Shown: one piece after another, positions 36,960 to 44,776 of the stretch | How positions within the stretch are numbered: the stretch's first letter is position 1 | How the letters are laid out: each line of letters opens with the position of its first letter | From: Streptomyces sp. CB01635 | GTDB taxonomy: Bacteria; Actinomycetota; Actinomycetes; Streptomycetales; Streptomycetaceae | Length of the DNA stretch: 64,000 nt | NCBI RefSeq assembly: GCF_002803065.1 | Contig: NZ_NNBL01000004.1 | Coordinates: forward strand, 67,831 to 131,830 | Direction: 5' to 3' | Made by a program: the position numbers and the translations under genes | Notes under the pieces: model-generated | What the model was told of the DNA's origin: nothing | Databases searched by the model: none | What the model saw: the letters and a program-made list of their open reading frames with translations, nothing else

Positions 36960-37427
36960 TCAGATTCCGAGATCCTTGATGATCTTCGCGACGTGGCCGG
37001 TGGCCTTCACGTTGTAGAGGGCTCGCTCGACCTTGCCGTCCTCGTCCACGACGATCGTGGAGCGGATCACGCCCGTCACCGTTTTGCCGTAGAGCTTCTT
37101 CTCGCCGTACGCGCCATACGCCTCGAGGGTCTCCTTCGAGGGGTCGCCGAGGAGCGTGACCTTGAGGTTCTCCTTCTCGCGGAACTTCGCGAGCTTCTCC
37201 GGCTTGTCCGGGGAGATGCCGATCACGTCGTAGCCCGCGCCCGCGAGGACGTCGAGGTTGTCCGTGAAGTCGCAGGCCTGCTTGGTGCAGCCGGGGGTGA
37301 GGGCGGCCGGGTAGAAGTAGACGATGGTCTTGCGGCCCTTGTGGTCGGCGAGGGAGACCTCCTTGCCGTCCGCGTCGGGCAGCGTGAAGGCGGGGGCGGT
37401 GTCGCCGGTCGTCAGTCGCTCGCTCAT
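36960..37427 (-). CDS. bcp: Thiol peroxidase, Bcp/PrxQ type
   Basis: 155-residue peroxiredoxin that reduces hydrogen and organic peroxides with thioredoxin. The peroxidatic cysteine is Cys47 in LTPGCTKQACDF, and Cys52 is the resolving residue of the CxxxxC (PrxQ alpha2) type. VIGISPDKPEKLAKF and VIRSTIVVDEDGKV are further family motifs. ATG 37427 has GAGGAG nine bases upstream; longer frames are antisense. Cytoplasmic. Confidence 0.95.
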   Translation of the reverse strand: MSERLTTGDTAPAFTLPDADGKEVSLADHKGRKTIVYFYPAALTPGCTKQACDFTDNLDVLAGAGYDVIGISPDKPEKLAKFREKENLKVTLLGDPSKETLEAYGAYGEKKLYGKTVTGVIRSTIVVDEDGKVERALYNVKATGHVAKIIKDLGI

Positions 37428-37556
37428 GGTGGGACTCCTCGTACGGGATACGGGTACGGGACCCGAGCGTAATGGGGGTGCCGTGGGGTGCGACGGCTGC
37501 CGAGCTGACAGACTGTCCACGACCAGTGCCATAACAGCGACCATGGAGGCAGCGCG

Positions 37557-37895
37557 GTGTCGGACACGTCGAGAACGTCGGATGCGCGGACCCCGGCGCA
37601 GATCGAGGCGGACATAAAGCGCCGTCGCGAGGCGCTGGCCGAGACGCTCGACGAGATCGGGGTGCGGGTGCACCCGAAGACGATCGTCGGCGACGCGAAG
37701 GCCAAGTTCGTCTCGAGTGTCGACCACTCCGTCGGGCGTGCCTATGTGGGTGCGAACCGGCTGGTGTCGGACGTGAAGGCGCAGTTCGTCTCCGAGGAGG
37801 GTGCGCCGCGTGTGGAGCGCATCCTTCCGGTGGCTGTCGTCGTGGTCGGTCTCGTGGGGCTGCTCGCCGTGACCGCGCGGCGCCGCAAGCGCTGA
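37557..37895 (+). CDS. DUF3618 membrane protein
   Basis: 112-residue protein of unknown function common in actinobacteria. The DUF3618 core is ARTPAQIEADIKRRREALAETLDEI, followed by VRVHPKTIVGDAKAKFV, and the C-terminus is a single membrane helix (ILPVAVVVVGLVGLLAV) ending in basic residues. Such proteins often accompany stress or envelope genes. GGAGG lies nine bases before the GTG at 37557. Divergent from bcp. Confidence 0.88.
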   Translation: MSDTSRTSDARTPAQIEADIKRRREALAETLDEIGVRVHPKTIVGDAKAKFVSSVDHSVGRAYVGANRLVSDVKAQFVSEEGAPRVERILPVAVVVVGLVGLLAVTARRRKR

Positions 37896-37927
37896 CCCTT
37901 CCTGCGTACGGGCGTGGCCGCGGCAGG

Positions 37928-37933
37928 TAGGTT
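37928..37933 (+). promoter_or_regulatory. Leaderless-type -10 box (TAGGTT) for the GroES-like gene
   Basis: TAGGTT is followed by seven bases and then the GTG at 37941; no SD is present. Confidence 0.55.
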
Positions 37934-37940
37934 TCGGGGC

Positions 37941-38297
37941 GTGAGCGCCAACAGCGAGAAGAACAGCACCCAGCACGACAAGCTGCCCATCCGCATGCTG
38001 CACGACCGTGTGCTCGTACGGCAGGACACCGCCGAGGGCGAGCGGCGCAGCGGCGGCGGCATCCTGATTCCGGCGACCGCGGCGGTCGGGCGGCGCCTGG
38101 CCTGGGCCGTCGTGGTGGCCGTCGGGCAGAACGTGCGGACGGTGGAGCCGGGCGACCGGGTGCTGTACGACCCGGAGGACCTGGCCGAGGTCGAGGTGCG
38201 GGGCGTCGCGTACGTGCTGATGCGTGAGCGCGATCTGCACGCGGTGGCCGCGGACCGGTTCGAGGGTTCCCAGGATTCGACAGGCCTGTACCTGTAG
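37941..38297 (+). CDS. Orphan GroES-like (chaperonin 10 fold) protein
   Basis: 118-residue protein with a divergent Cpn10 domain: RMLHDRVLVRQDTAEGERRS, the mobile-loop region SGGGILIPATAAVGRRLAWA, VVVAVGQNVRTVEPGDRVLY and VEVRGVAYVLMRERDLHAV. Real GroES is about 100 residues and sits beside groEL; no groEL is near, and the sequence differs from housekeeping GroES. A charged N-tail of about 20 residues and a short C-tail are extra. It may tune a GroEL paralogue or bind another partner. A strong terminator follows. Confidence 0.82.
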   Translation: MSANSEKNSTQHDKLPIRMLHDRVLVRQDTAEGERRSGGGILIPATAAVGRRLAWAVVVAVGQNVRTVEPGDRVLYDPEDLAEVEVRGVAYVLMRERDLHAVAADRFEGSQDSTGLYL

Positions 38298-38323
38298 AGC
38301 AGTACGGCTCGTAGTTGCTTCGC

Positions 38324-38357
38324 AAAAGGGCTGGTGACCCTTGTCACCAGCCCTTTT
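38324..38357 (+). terminator. Terminator after the GroES-like gene
   Basis: Perfect 15-base stem (38324-38338 with 38343-38357; arm AAAAGGGCTGGTGAC) ending in four Ts, with a four-base loop. It isolates the riboswitch transcript that begins about 25 bases later. Confidence 0.9.
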
Positions 38358-38370
38358 ACGCGTTCTTTGC

Positions 38371-38376
38371 TACCTT
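38371..38376 (+). promoter_or_regulatory. -10 box (TACCTT) of the guanidine riboswitch transcript
   Basis: TACCTT would place the transcript start near 38383, one or two bases before the aptamer. The -35 would fall inside the preceding terminator stem, and none is clear. Confidence 0.5.
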
Positions 38377-38384
38377 TGGGGGAC

Positions 38385-38425
38385 CCCGACGAGACGCGCC
38401 GTACCGGGTATCGCAAAGACGACGC
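38385..38425 (+). promoter_or_regulatory. Guanidine-III riboswitch (ykkC-III) aptamer
   Basis: A 41-base stretch matches, position for position and in length, the guanidine-III aptamer of Thermobifida fusca as I recall it, including the invariant GACGAG and GCGCCGTACC segments and the AAAGACG 3' part. Stem P1 (CCCG/CGGG) differs from the T. fusca CCGG/CCGG by a compensating base-pair change. P2 (GCGCCGT with ACGACGC) has one C-A mismatch. It lies 34 bases upstream of a guanidinium exporter gene, the expected target; guanidine should raise expression, probably by freeing the GGAGG ribosome site. Confidence 0.85.
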
Positions 38426-38459
38426 ACCCCTGTTGATCCAACTGACGGAGGTGCCTGTC

Positions 38460-38780
38460 ATGGCCTGGGTTCTTATCGTGATCGCCGGTTTTCTCGAGGT
38501 CGGCTGGTCGATCGGCATGAAGTTCACGGACGGGTTCACCCGGCTGTGGCCGAGCGTGTTCACCGGCGCGGGCATCGTCGCCAGCATGGTGCTGCTCTCC
38601 TACGCCGCCAAGACCCTGCCGATCGGTACGGCCTACGGCGTGTGGGTGGGCATCGGTGCGGCCGGTGCGGCCGTCGTCGGCATGCTGGCGCTCGGTGAGC
38701 CGGCGACGGCCGCGCGGATCTTCTTCATCTTGCTGCTGATCGTGGCGATCGTGGGTCTCAAGGCGACGTCGGGCCACTAG
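38460..38780 (+). CDS. gdx: Guanidinium exporter, small multidrug resistance family
   Basis: 106-residue, four-helix proton-coupled exporter of the SugE/Gdx branch. Glu13 in the first helix (AGFLEVGWSIGMK) is the essential carboxylate for guanidinium/proton exchange. The short loop after it and LPIGTAYGVWVGIGAAGAAV are typical of Gdx. It works as an antiparallel dimer in the inner membrane. The upstream guanidine-III aptamer strongly supports guanidinium rather than drug export. ATG 38460 has ACGGAGG about seven bases upstream. It is convergent with the PBP gene, 18 bases apart. Confidence 0.93.
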   Translation: MAWVLIVIAGFLEVGWSIGMKFTDGFTRLWPSVFTGAGIVASMVLLSYAAKTLPIGTAYGVWVGIGAAGAAVVGMLALGEPATAARIFFILLLIVAIVGLKATSGH

Positions 38781-38798
38781 GACCGCCGAGGGGCGCTG

Positions 38799-41039
38799 TC
38801 ACCAGTCGGAGTCGGACTCGCGGGTGGTGTCCGAGTCACCGAACAGTTCGTTCACCGGCCCTGACGGTGGGTTCGGTTCCTGTGACGGAGTCTCAAAGGT
38901 GGGCTCCGCCGGCGTGGACGGTGCGGTCGGGGGGCCGGACGGCTCCGGTTCGGACGGTGGTTCGCCGGAGGGCTCGCCGGTGGTCGGTTCGGTGGACGGT
39001 TCGTCCGGTGCGGCCGAGGGGATCTCGGGCTGTTCGGCGCCGGATTCCAGGTCGAGGTCGAAGTCCTTGGCGGGGCTGCCCTCGAGCGCGGCCTTGGTGA
39101 ACTGGGCCCAGATCTGCGCCGGGAAGCCGCCGCCGTTGACGCGGGACAGGCCGAGCGCCCCGTACAGCGGGGTGTGGGCGCCGGTCGAGGGGTTCTGGCC
39201 CATGACGGCGACGACGGTGGCCAGGTCGGGGGTGTAGCCCGCGAACCAGGCCGCCGTGTCCTCCTCGGCGGTGCCGGTCTTGCCGGCGGCGGGCCGGTCC
39301 GCGGCGAGGGCGGCGGTGCCGGTGCCGCCCTCGACGACGCTCTGCAGGACGGACGTGGTCGTGTCGGCGGACTCGCGGGTGACGGCGCGCTGGGTGGTCT
39401 GCTCGGGCAGGTCGATGCTCTCGCCGTCCTTGGTGACCTCGGCGACGATCGTGTACGTGGCGCGCCTGCCGTGGTTGGCGAGGGTGGCGTACGCCTCGGT
39501 CATGTCGAGGACGCTGGCCGTGGACGGGCCGAGCGCGATCGAGGGGGACTCGGTCAGGTCGGGGGTGTCCTTGGGGAGGCCGAGGGCGATCGCGGTCTGC
39601 TTGACCTTGTCGGAGCCGACGTCGACGGCCATCTGCGCGTAGACCGCGTTGACGGACTTGTCGGTGGCGGTGCGGACGGTGATGGGGCCGTAGTCGACGG
39701 TGTCCTCGTTCTCGGGGGCGTAGTAGCCGCCGCTCCAGCCTTGTACGGGGCGTGCGTTGGTGCCGTCGTAGATGGTGTTCGGGGTGATGGTGCGGCCGTC
39801 CTGGGTGGTGGAGGCGTTCTCCACGGCCGAGGTGAAGACGAACGGCTTGAACGTGGAGCCGACCTGATAGTCGCGGCGCGTGGCGTTGTTGACGTACTGC
39901 TTCGTGTAGTCGATGCCGCCGTACATCGCGAGGACCTTGCCGGTCGAGGGGTCGATGGCGGCGCCGCCCGCGCGGACGTTGCGGTCGGCCGCGCGGTTCT
40001 CCTTGTCGAGCTTGGACATCAGCTTGTCGTCGACGGCCTTGACGAAGGCGTCCTGTTTCTTCTTCTGGAGCGTGGTGGTGATGCGGTAGCCACCGACGGC
40101 CAGGGTGTCCTCGTCGATGATGCCCTTGGCCGTGAGGTAGTCCTTGACGGCCTGGACGAGGTAGCCGCGCTGGCCGGACATCCCGGCGGGGCCCTTGGCG
40201 TCGTCGGGCATGGGGAACGTCATCTTCCGGCGGTCGGCCGCGCTGAGCCAGCGCTCCTTGACCATGCCGTCGAGGACGTAGTTCCAGCGGGCGACGGCCT
40301 GTGCCTTGTTCTCGGGGTGGGCGATGACGTCGTACGAGTTGGGGGCGTTGAGGAGGGCCGCGAGGTAGGCGCCCTGTGCGGTGGTGAGGTCCTCGACGTC
40401 GACGCCGTAGTAGGCCTGGGCGGCGGCCTGGATGCCGTAGGCGTTGCGGCCGAAGTAGCTGGTGTTGAGGTAGCCCTCGAGGATGTGGTCCTTGCTCTCC
40501 TCGCGGTCCAGCTTGATCGAGATGAAGAACTCCTTCACCTTGCGGGTGATGGTCTGTTCCTGGGCCAGGTAGTAGTTCTTCACGTACTGCTGGGTGATCG
40601 TCGAGCCGGACTGCTTGCCCTTGCCGGTGAGGGTGTTCCAGGCGGCGCGGACCATTGCTTTGGGGTCGATGGCGGACTCGCTGTAGAAGTCGCGGTCCTC
40701 GGCGGCGAGCACGCCGTGCTGGACCGTGCTGGGGATCTGGGAGAGGGAGACGTTCTCGCGGTTGATCTCGCCGTCGCGGGCGAGCTGGCTGCCGTCGGCG
40801 TACAGGTAGACGTTGCTCTGCGCGGTGGCGGTGGCGTTGGCGGGCGGGATCTTGACGAGGACGTAGCCGAGGGCGAACAGGCCGATGCACAGGAGCAGGA
40901 AGCCGAGGATCGTGCCGAGGACCGTGCGCCAGGTGGGGATCAGGCGGCGCCAGCCCGTGCGACGGGGGCGTTTGCGTTTCGCCGGCTTCCCGGCGTTCCC
41001 GGACTCTGCGGCCTTCGGCTCCTGCGGCTCGTCGCTCAT
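38799..41039 (-). CDS. Class A penicillin-binding protein (bifunctional transglycosylase/transpeptidase)
   Basis: 746-residue peptidoglycan synthase anchored by one helix (VLGTILGFLLLCIGLFALGY) after a basic cytoplasmic tail. The GT51 domain (about 80-260) has AAEDRDFYSESAIDPKAM, GGSTITQQ-like SGSTITQQYVKNYYL and KVKEFFISIKLDREESKDHI. The transpeptidase domain carries GSTFKPF (Ser nucleophile), DKSVNAVY (SxN) and GKTGTAEE (KTG). The last ~95 residues are Pro/Glu/Ser-rich and disordered. The minus-strand TCC-rich tail accounts for a long false ORF on the plus strand. It polymerises and cross-links cell wall outside the membrane. Confidence 0.96.
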   Translation of the reverse strand: MSDEPQEPKAAESGNAGKPAKRKRPRRTGWRRLIPTWRTVLGTILGFLLLCIGLFALGYVLVKIPPANATATAQSNVYLYADGSQLARDGEINRENVSLSQIPSTVQHGVLAAEDRDFYSESAIDPKAMVRAAWNTLTGKGKQSGSTITQQYVKNYYLAQEQTITRKVKEFFISIKLDREESKDHILEGYLNTSYFGRNAYGIQAAAQAYYGVDVEDLTTAQGAYLAALLNAPNSYDVIAHPENKAQAVARWNYVLDGMVKERWLSAADRRKMTFPMPDDAKGPAGMSGQRGYLVQAVKDYLTAKGIIDEDTLAVGGYRITTTLQKKKQDAFVKAVDDKLMSKLDKENRAADRNVRAGGAAIDPSTGKVLAMYGGIDYTKQYVNNATRRDYQVGSTFKPFVFTSAVENASTTQDGRTITPNTIYDGTNARPVQGWSGGYYAPENEDTVDYGPITVRTATDKSVNAVYAQMAVDVGSDKVKQTAIALGLPKDTPDLTESPSIALGPSTASVLDMTEAYATLANHGRRATYTIVAEVTKDGESIDLPEQTTQRAVTRESADTTTSVLQSVVEGGTGTAALAADRPAAGKTGTAEEDTAAWFAGYTPDLATVVAVMGQNPSTGAHTPLYGALGLSRVNGGGFPAQIWAQFTKAALEGSPAKDFDLDLESGAEQPEIPSAAPDEPSTEPTTGEPSGEPPSEPEPSGPPTAPSTPAEPTFETPSQEPNPPSGPVNELFGDSDTTRESDSDW

Positions 41040-41195
41040 GCCCTGTGGAACTCCTGTTTCCCTCCGTACGTCACGTACGCCTCGTACGGCTCTTTACTTC
41101 CTGCCGGACACTCTGGCATCGATGGGCGGCGCGGCCGGGGCGTGGCACGCGCCGGGGGTCCCGAAAATGCGTGGCACGGTACACCCTCCTCCCGC

Positions 41196-41201
41196 TAGGC
41201 T
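41196..41201 (+). promoter_or_regulatory. -10 box (TAGGCT) of the ABC-2 exporter operon
   Basis: TAGGCT lies 45 bases before the GTG at 41247, predicting a leader of about 40 bases with its own GGGAG ribosome site, so this one is not leaderless. It is divergent from the PBP gene. Confidence 0.5.
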
Positions 41202-41246
41202 CCTGCGCTTTGGTCCAGAACGGAAGACGAGGGCGGGAGCTTGTCC

Positions 41247-42059
41247 GTGGGGACTTTCCGGCTGTACGCGGCCGTCGCCGCCGGAGGGTTCCGGCGCTAC
41301 GCGACGTACCGTTCGGCCACCGCGGCCGGCGTGTTCACGAACACCGTCTTCGGGTTCATCGTGGCCTACACGTACATGGCGCTCTGGGACGAGCGGCCGG
41401 GGCTCGGCGGGTACGACCAGGCGCAGGCGCTGACGTATGTGTGGATCGGGCAGGCGCTCGCGCAGGCCCTGTCGATGTTCAACGCGGGTTTCGCCGTCGA
41501 CATGGTGGCGCGGATCCGCAACGGCGACATCGCCGTGGATCTGTACCGGCCCGTCGACCTTCAACTCTGGTGGCTGGCCGGGGACTTGGGGCGGGCCGCG
41601 TTCCAGTTGTTCAGCCGGGGCGTGGTGCCGCTGACGGTGGGCGCGCTCGCCTTTCCGCTCGCGCTGCCGGGCGATCCGGTGGTGTGGCTGGAGTTCCTGG
41701 TGGCGGTGGTGCTGGCCGTGGTGGTGAGCTTCGCGATCCGCTATGTGCTGGCGCTGAGCGCGTTCTGGCTGCTCGACGGGTCGGGTGTGCTGCAGTTCGG
41801 GGGTCTGGTGGGGATGTTCTTCACGGGTCTGCTGCTGCCGCTGAACGCGATGCCCGGTGCGCTCGGCGACATCGCGCGGGTGCTGCCGTGGGCGGCGCTC
41901 CTCCAGATGCCCGCCGACATCCTCCTCGGCGCCCGCTCCGGCGCGGCCGAAGTCCTTGCCGCGTACGCCTTCCAGGTCGGGTGGGCGGTCGTCCTGCTCG
42001 CCGCGGGCCGCCTTCTCCAGTCCTCCGCGACACGCAAGGTGGTGCTTCAAGGTGGCTGA
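41247..42059 (+). CDS. ABC-2 family (DUF990-type) export permease, first subunit
   Basis: 270-residue inner-membrane protein with about six helices. RLYAAVAAGGFRRYATYRSA, then TAAGVFTNTVFGFIVAYTYMAL, is the conserved N-terminus of this ABC-2 subgroup, which occurs as permease pairs. The GTG at 41247 is used, seven bases after GGGAG; the upstream TTG at 41241 is too close to it. It overlaps the second permease by eight bases, and both precede a NatA-like ATPase. The exported compound is unknown. Confidence 0.88.
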   Translation: MGTFRLYAAVAAGGFRRYATYRSATAAGVFTNTVFGFIVAYTYMALWDERPGLGGYDQAQALTYVWIGQALAQALSMFNAGFAVDMVARIRNGDIAVDLYRPVDLQLWWLAGDLGRAAFQLFSRGVVPLTVGALAFPLALPGDPVVWLEFLVAVVLAVVVSFAIRYVLALSAFWLLDGSGVLQFGGLVGMFFTGLLLPLNAMPGALGDIARVLPWAALLQMPADILLGARSGAAEVLAAYAFQVGWAVVLLAAGRLLQSSATRKVVLQGG

Positions 42060-42870
42060 CACCGGCGGTATGGGGAGCGTACGGGTCTACGGGCTGATCG
42101 CCGCGATGTGGATCCGCTCCACCCTGGTCTACCGCACGTCGTTCGCGGCCGCGGTCCTCACCAACTTCCTTGTCACGGCGCTCGACTTCGTCGTGATCTG
42201 GATGATGTTCTCGCAGGCGACCTCGCTCGGCGGCTACAGCTTCGCGGAGACGGCCTTCCTGTACGGGACCGCCTCCGTCTCCTTCGGGATCACCGCCCTC
42301 CTGCTGGGCAGCGTCGACGATCTCGGGCTGCGGGTGCGCGACGGCTCCCTCGACGCGTTCCTGGTGCGCCCCGCGCCGGTGCTCGTCCAGGTCGCCGCGG
42401 ACCGCTTCGGCCTGCGCCGCCTAGGCCGTTTCCTCCAGGGCACCCTGGTCCTCGGCTGGTCCCTGACGCGCCTCGACATCGACTGGACGCCCGCCAAGCT
42501 GCTCCTGCTGCCGGTGATGCTGCTGAGCGGCGCGGCGATCTTCGGCGCGGTGTACGTGGCCGGGGCGGCGTTCCAGTTCTGGGCGCAGGACGCGGCCGAG
42601 GCGCAGAGCGCGTTCACGTTCGGCGGGCTGACGCTGCTCCAGTACCCGCCGACGGTGTTCGCCAGGGACTTCGTGATCGGCGTGACGTTCGTCGTGCCGC
42701 TGGCCTTCGTCAACTGGCTGCCCGCGCTGTACGTGCTCGGCCGCCCCTATCCCATCGGCCTGCCCTGGTGGCTCGCCTTCACGCCGCCGCTGGTGGCCGC
42801 CGGGAGCTGCGCGCTCGCGGGTCTGGCCTGGCGCGCGGGTGTCCGTTCGTACCGCAGCACCGGGAGCTGA
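42052..42870 (+). CDS. ABC-2 family (DUF990-type) export permease, second subunit
   Basis: 272-residue partner permease with about six helices (AAVLTNFLVTALDFVVIWMM, LLLPVMLLSGAAIFGAVYVA, FAFTPPLVAAGSCA-like C-terminus). It shares the SVDDLGLRVRDGSLDAFLVRP segment with other second-position permeases of this type. The GTG at 42052 lies nine bases after AAGGTGG and overlaps the first permease; an ATG at 42070 is an alternative. The ATPase starts six bases after its stop. Confidence 0.87.
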   Translation: MADTGGMGSVRVYGLIAAMWIRSTLVYRTSFAAAVLTNFLVTALDFVVIWMMFSQATSLGGYSFAETAFLYGTASVSFGITALLLGSVDDLGLRVRDGSLDAFLVRPAPVLVQVAADRFGLRRLGRFLQGTLVLGWSLTRLDIDWTPAKLLLLPVMLLSGAAIFGAVYVAGAAFQFWAQDAAEAQSAFTFGGLTLLQYPPTVFARDFVIGVTFVVPLAFVNWLPALYVLGRPYPIGLPWWLAFTPPLVAAGSCALAGLAWRAGVRSYRSTGS

Positions 42871-42876
42871 AGACGT

Positions 42877-43866
42877 ATGACTGAGGACTTCATCGAGGTC
42901 GACGGCGTGGAGAAGGTCTTCGACGTGCGCAGGAAGACGGGCCTGCTGCGGCGCGAGCGCCATCAGGTGCGGGCCGTCGACTCGCTCACCTTCAGCGTGC
43001 CGCGCGGCGAGATGGTCGGCTACATCGGGCCGAACGGCGCGGGCAAGTCCACCACGATCAAGATGCTGACCGGCATCCTCACGCCCAGCGCGGGCCGGCT
43101 GCGGGTCGCGGGCATCGAGCCGTCCCGGGAACGGACGCGGCTCGCGCGGCGGATCGGCGTGGTGTTCGGGCAGCGCACGACGCTGTGGTGGGACCTGCCG
43201 CTGATCGACTCGTACCGGCTGATGCACCGCATGTACCGCATCCCGGACGTCCGCTACCGGGAGAACCTCGACCGGTGCGTAGAACTCCTGGAACTGGGCG
43301 GCCTGTTGGACACGCCGGTACGGCAGCTCTCCCTCGGGCAGCGCATGCGCGGCGACATCGCGGCGGCCCTGCTGCACGACCCCGAGGTGCTCTACCTCGA
43401 CGAGCCGACCATCGGTCTCGATGTCGTCTCCAAGGTCAAAGTGCGGGGATTCCTGCGGGAGTTGAACGAGGAGCGCGGCACGACCGTGCTGCTGACCACG
43501 CACGACCTGACCGACATCGAGCAGCTGTGCAAACGCGTCATGGTCATCGACCACGGACGCCTGATGTACGACGGGCAGCTCACCGGCCTGCACCAGGTGG
43601 GGGAGAGCGAGCGGACCCTCGTGGTCGATCTGGAGCGTGAACTGCCGCCGCTGGAGGTGCAGTTCGCCCGGGTGGTGAAGGTGGACGGGCCGCGCCAGTG
43701 GCTGGCGTTCCCGGCCGCGCAGTCGGCGGCGCCGCTGGTCGCGCAGATCGCGGCGCAGTATCCGCTGGTGGATCTGTCGGTGCGGGAGCCGGACATCGAG
43801 TCCGTGATCGCCCGGATGTACGCCCGTGAGGAACCATCCCTGGGAGGAACGGCCGCACCCTCGTAG
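42877..43866 (+). CDS. ABC transporter ATP-binding protein (NatA-like), exporter
   Basis: 329-residue cytoplasmic ATPase driving the two preceding permeases. Walker A GPNGAGKSTTIKML, Q-loop GVVFGQRTTLWWDLP, signature QLSLGQRMRGDIAAAL, Walker B VLYLDEPTIGLD and the switch His in TTHDLTDIEQL are all present. The C-terminal ~90 residues are a regulatory extension seen in NatA/DrrA-like subunits. Its stop codon TAG is part of the TAGGCT box of the next gene. The cargo is unknown. Confidence 0.93.
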   Translation: MTEDFIEVDGVEKVFDVRRKTGLLRRERHQVRAVDSLTFSVPRGEMVGYIGPNGAGKSTTIKMLTGILTPSAGRLRVAGIEPSRERTRLARRIGVVFGQRTTLWWDLPLIDSYRLMHRMYRIPDVRYRENLDRCVELLELGGLLDTPVRQLSLGQRMRGDIAAALLHDPEVLYLDEPTIGLDVVSKVKVRGFLRELNEERGTTVLLTTHDLTDIEQLCKRVMVIDHGRLMYDGQLTGLHQVGESERTLVVDLERELPPLEVQFARVVKVDGPRQWLAFPAAQSAAPLVAQIAAQYPLVDLSVREPDIESVIARMYAREEPSLGGTAAPS

Positions 43867-43869
43867 GCT
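43864..43869 (+). promoter_or_regulatory. Leaderless-type -10 box (TAGGCT) overlapping a stop codon
   Basis: TAGGCT is followed by six bases and then the ATG at 43876. Its first three bases are the stop codon of the ABC ATPase gene, so the two genes are packed together but can be transcribed separately. Confidence 0.6.
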
Positions 43870-43875
43870 GGTCCC

Positions 43876-44712
43876 ATGACGGACGAACGCCCTGAGCGCC
43901 CCGAGCCGAACGACCTGCCCGAGCTGCGGGCCTCCGACGCCGACCGGGACCGGGTCGCGGAGGTCCTGCGGGACGCCCTCGCCGAGGGGCGCCTGGACAT
44001 GGAGGAGTTCGACGAGCGGCTCGAGGCCGCGTACAAGGCGCGTACGTACGGCGAGTTGGCGCCCCTCACACGTGATCTGCCGGGGGCGGGCGCGGCGGCG
44101 CCACAGACCCCGGTGAGCTTTGTGAAGGAGCCGCAGCCCGAGGGCGCGCTCGACTGGCGGACGCGGATCGGCGGGGAGGCCACGTCCACGTGGGCGCTCG
44201 CGTTCTTCGGCGGGTTCGGCCGCAAGGGGCGCTGGACGGTGGGCGAGCGGTTCACCTCGTTCGCGATGTTCGGCGGAGGCGAGATCGATCTGCGGGAGGC
44301 GCGGTTCGCGTCCCGCGACGTGGTCATCAACTGCTTCACGATCATGGGCGGGATCCAGATCAAGGTGCCGCCGGAGCTGGATGTCACCGTCAAGGGCTTC
44401 GGCATCATGGGCGGCGTCGACGACCGGGCGTCGGGCGAGGGCACGCCGGGCTCCCCGCGGGTCGTCGTGCGGGGGTTCGCCCTGATGGGCGGCGTCGGCG
44501 TGGACCGCAAGGCGAGGCGCGAGGAGCGTATTCGCCTCAAGGAGGAGCGCCGCCAGGACAAGCTGGACCGCATGGCCGCGCACCTCGAGGCCCTGGAGGG
44601 GCACCGCGAGCGGCACGCCGAACGCCATCAGCTGCGGCACGAGCGCCACGAGGACCGGCACCAGCGCCAGTGGGAGCGGGCGGAGGAGCGCCGAGAGAGG
44701 CGTGAGCGGTAG
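43876..44712 (+). CDS. DUF1707/LiaF-like domain protein
   Basis: 278-residue protein of unknown function. Residues 15-70 form a DUF1707 domain (LRASDADRDRVAEVLRDALA, LDMEEFDERLEAAYKARTYGEL). The middle part resembles the LiaF/DUF2154 beta-helix seen in envelope-stress proteins (FAMFGGGEIDLREARF, NCFTIMGGIQIKVPPELDV). The last ~70 residues are a highly charged helix of Arg/Glu/His (DRHQRQWERAEERRERRER). No membrane helix is seen, so it is probably cytoplasmic or membrane-associated. Related proteins sense cell-wall antibiotics in Bacillus. Confidence 0.82.
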   Translation: MTDERPERPEPNDLPELRASDADRDRVAEVLRDALAEGRLDMEEFDERLEAAYKARTYGELAPLTRDLPGAGAAAPQTPVSFVKEPQPEGALDWRTRIGGEATSTWALAFFGGFGRKGRWTVGERFTSFAMFGGGEIDLREARFASRDVVINCFTIMGGIQIKVPPELDVTVKGFGIMGGVDDRASGEGTPGSPRVVVRGFALMGGVGVDRKARREERIRLKEERRQDKLDRMAAHLEALEGHRERHAERHQLRHERHEDRHQRQWERAEERRERRER

Positions 44713-44776
44713 CGGCACCCGTGCCGTGAGCGGTAGCGCCCCCGCGCCGTGAGCGGTGGTGCGGCCGGGCCGGGCG

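Noticed and set aside
39174..41198. 674-residue plus-strand open frame opposite the PBP gene
   Set aside because: Gly/Val/Asp-rich antisense shadow of a clear class A PBP.
42421..44718. 765-residue minus-strand open frame across ABC ATPase and DUF1707 genes
   Set aside because: Spans two genuine genes on the other strand and shows no motif.
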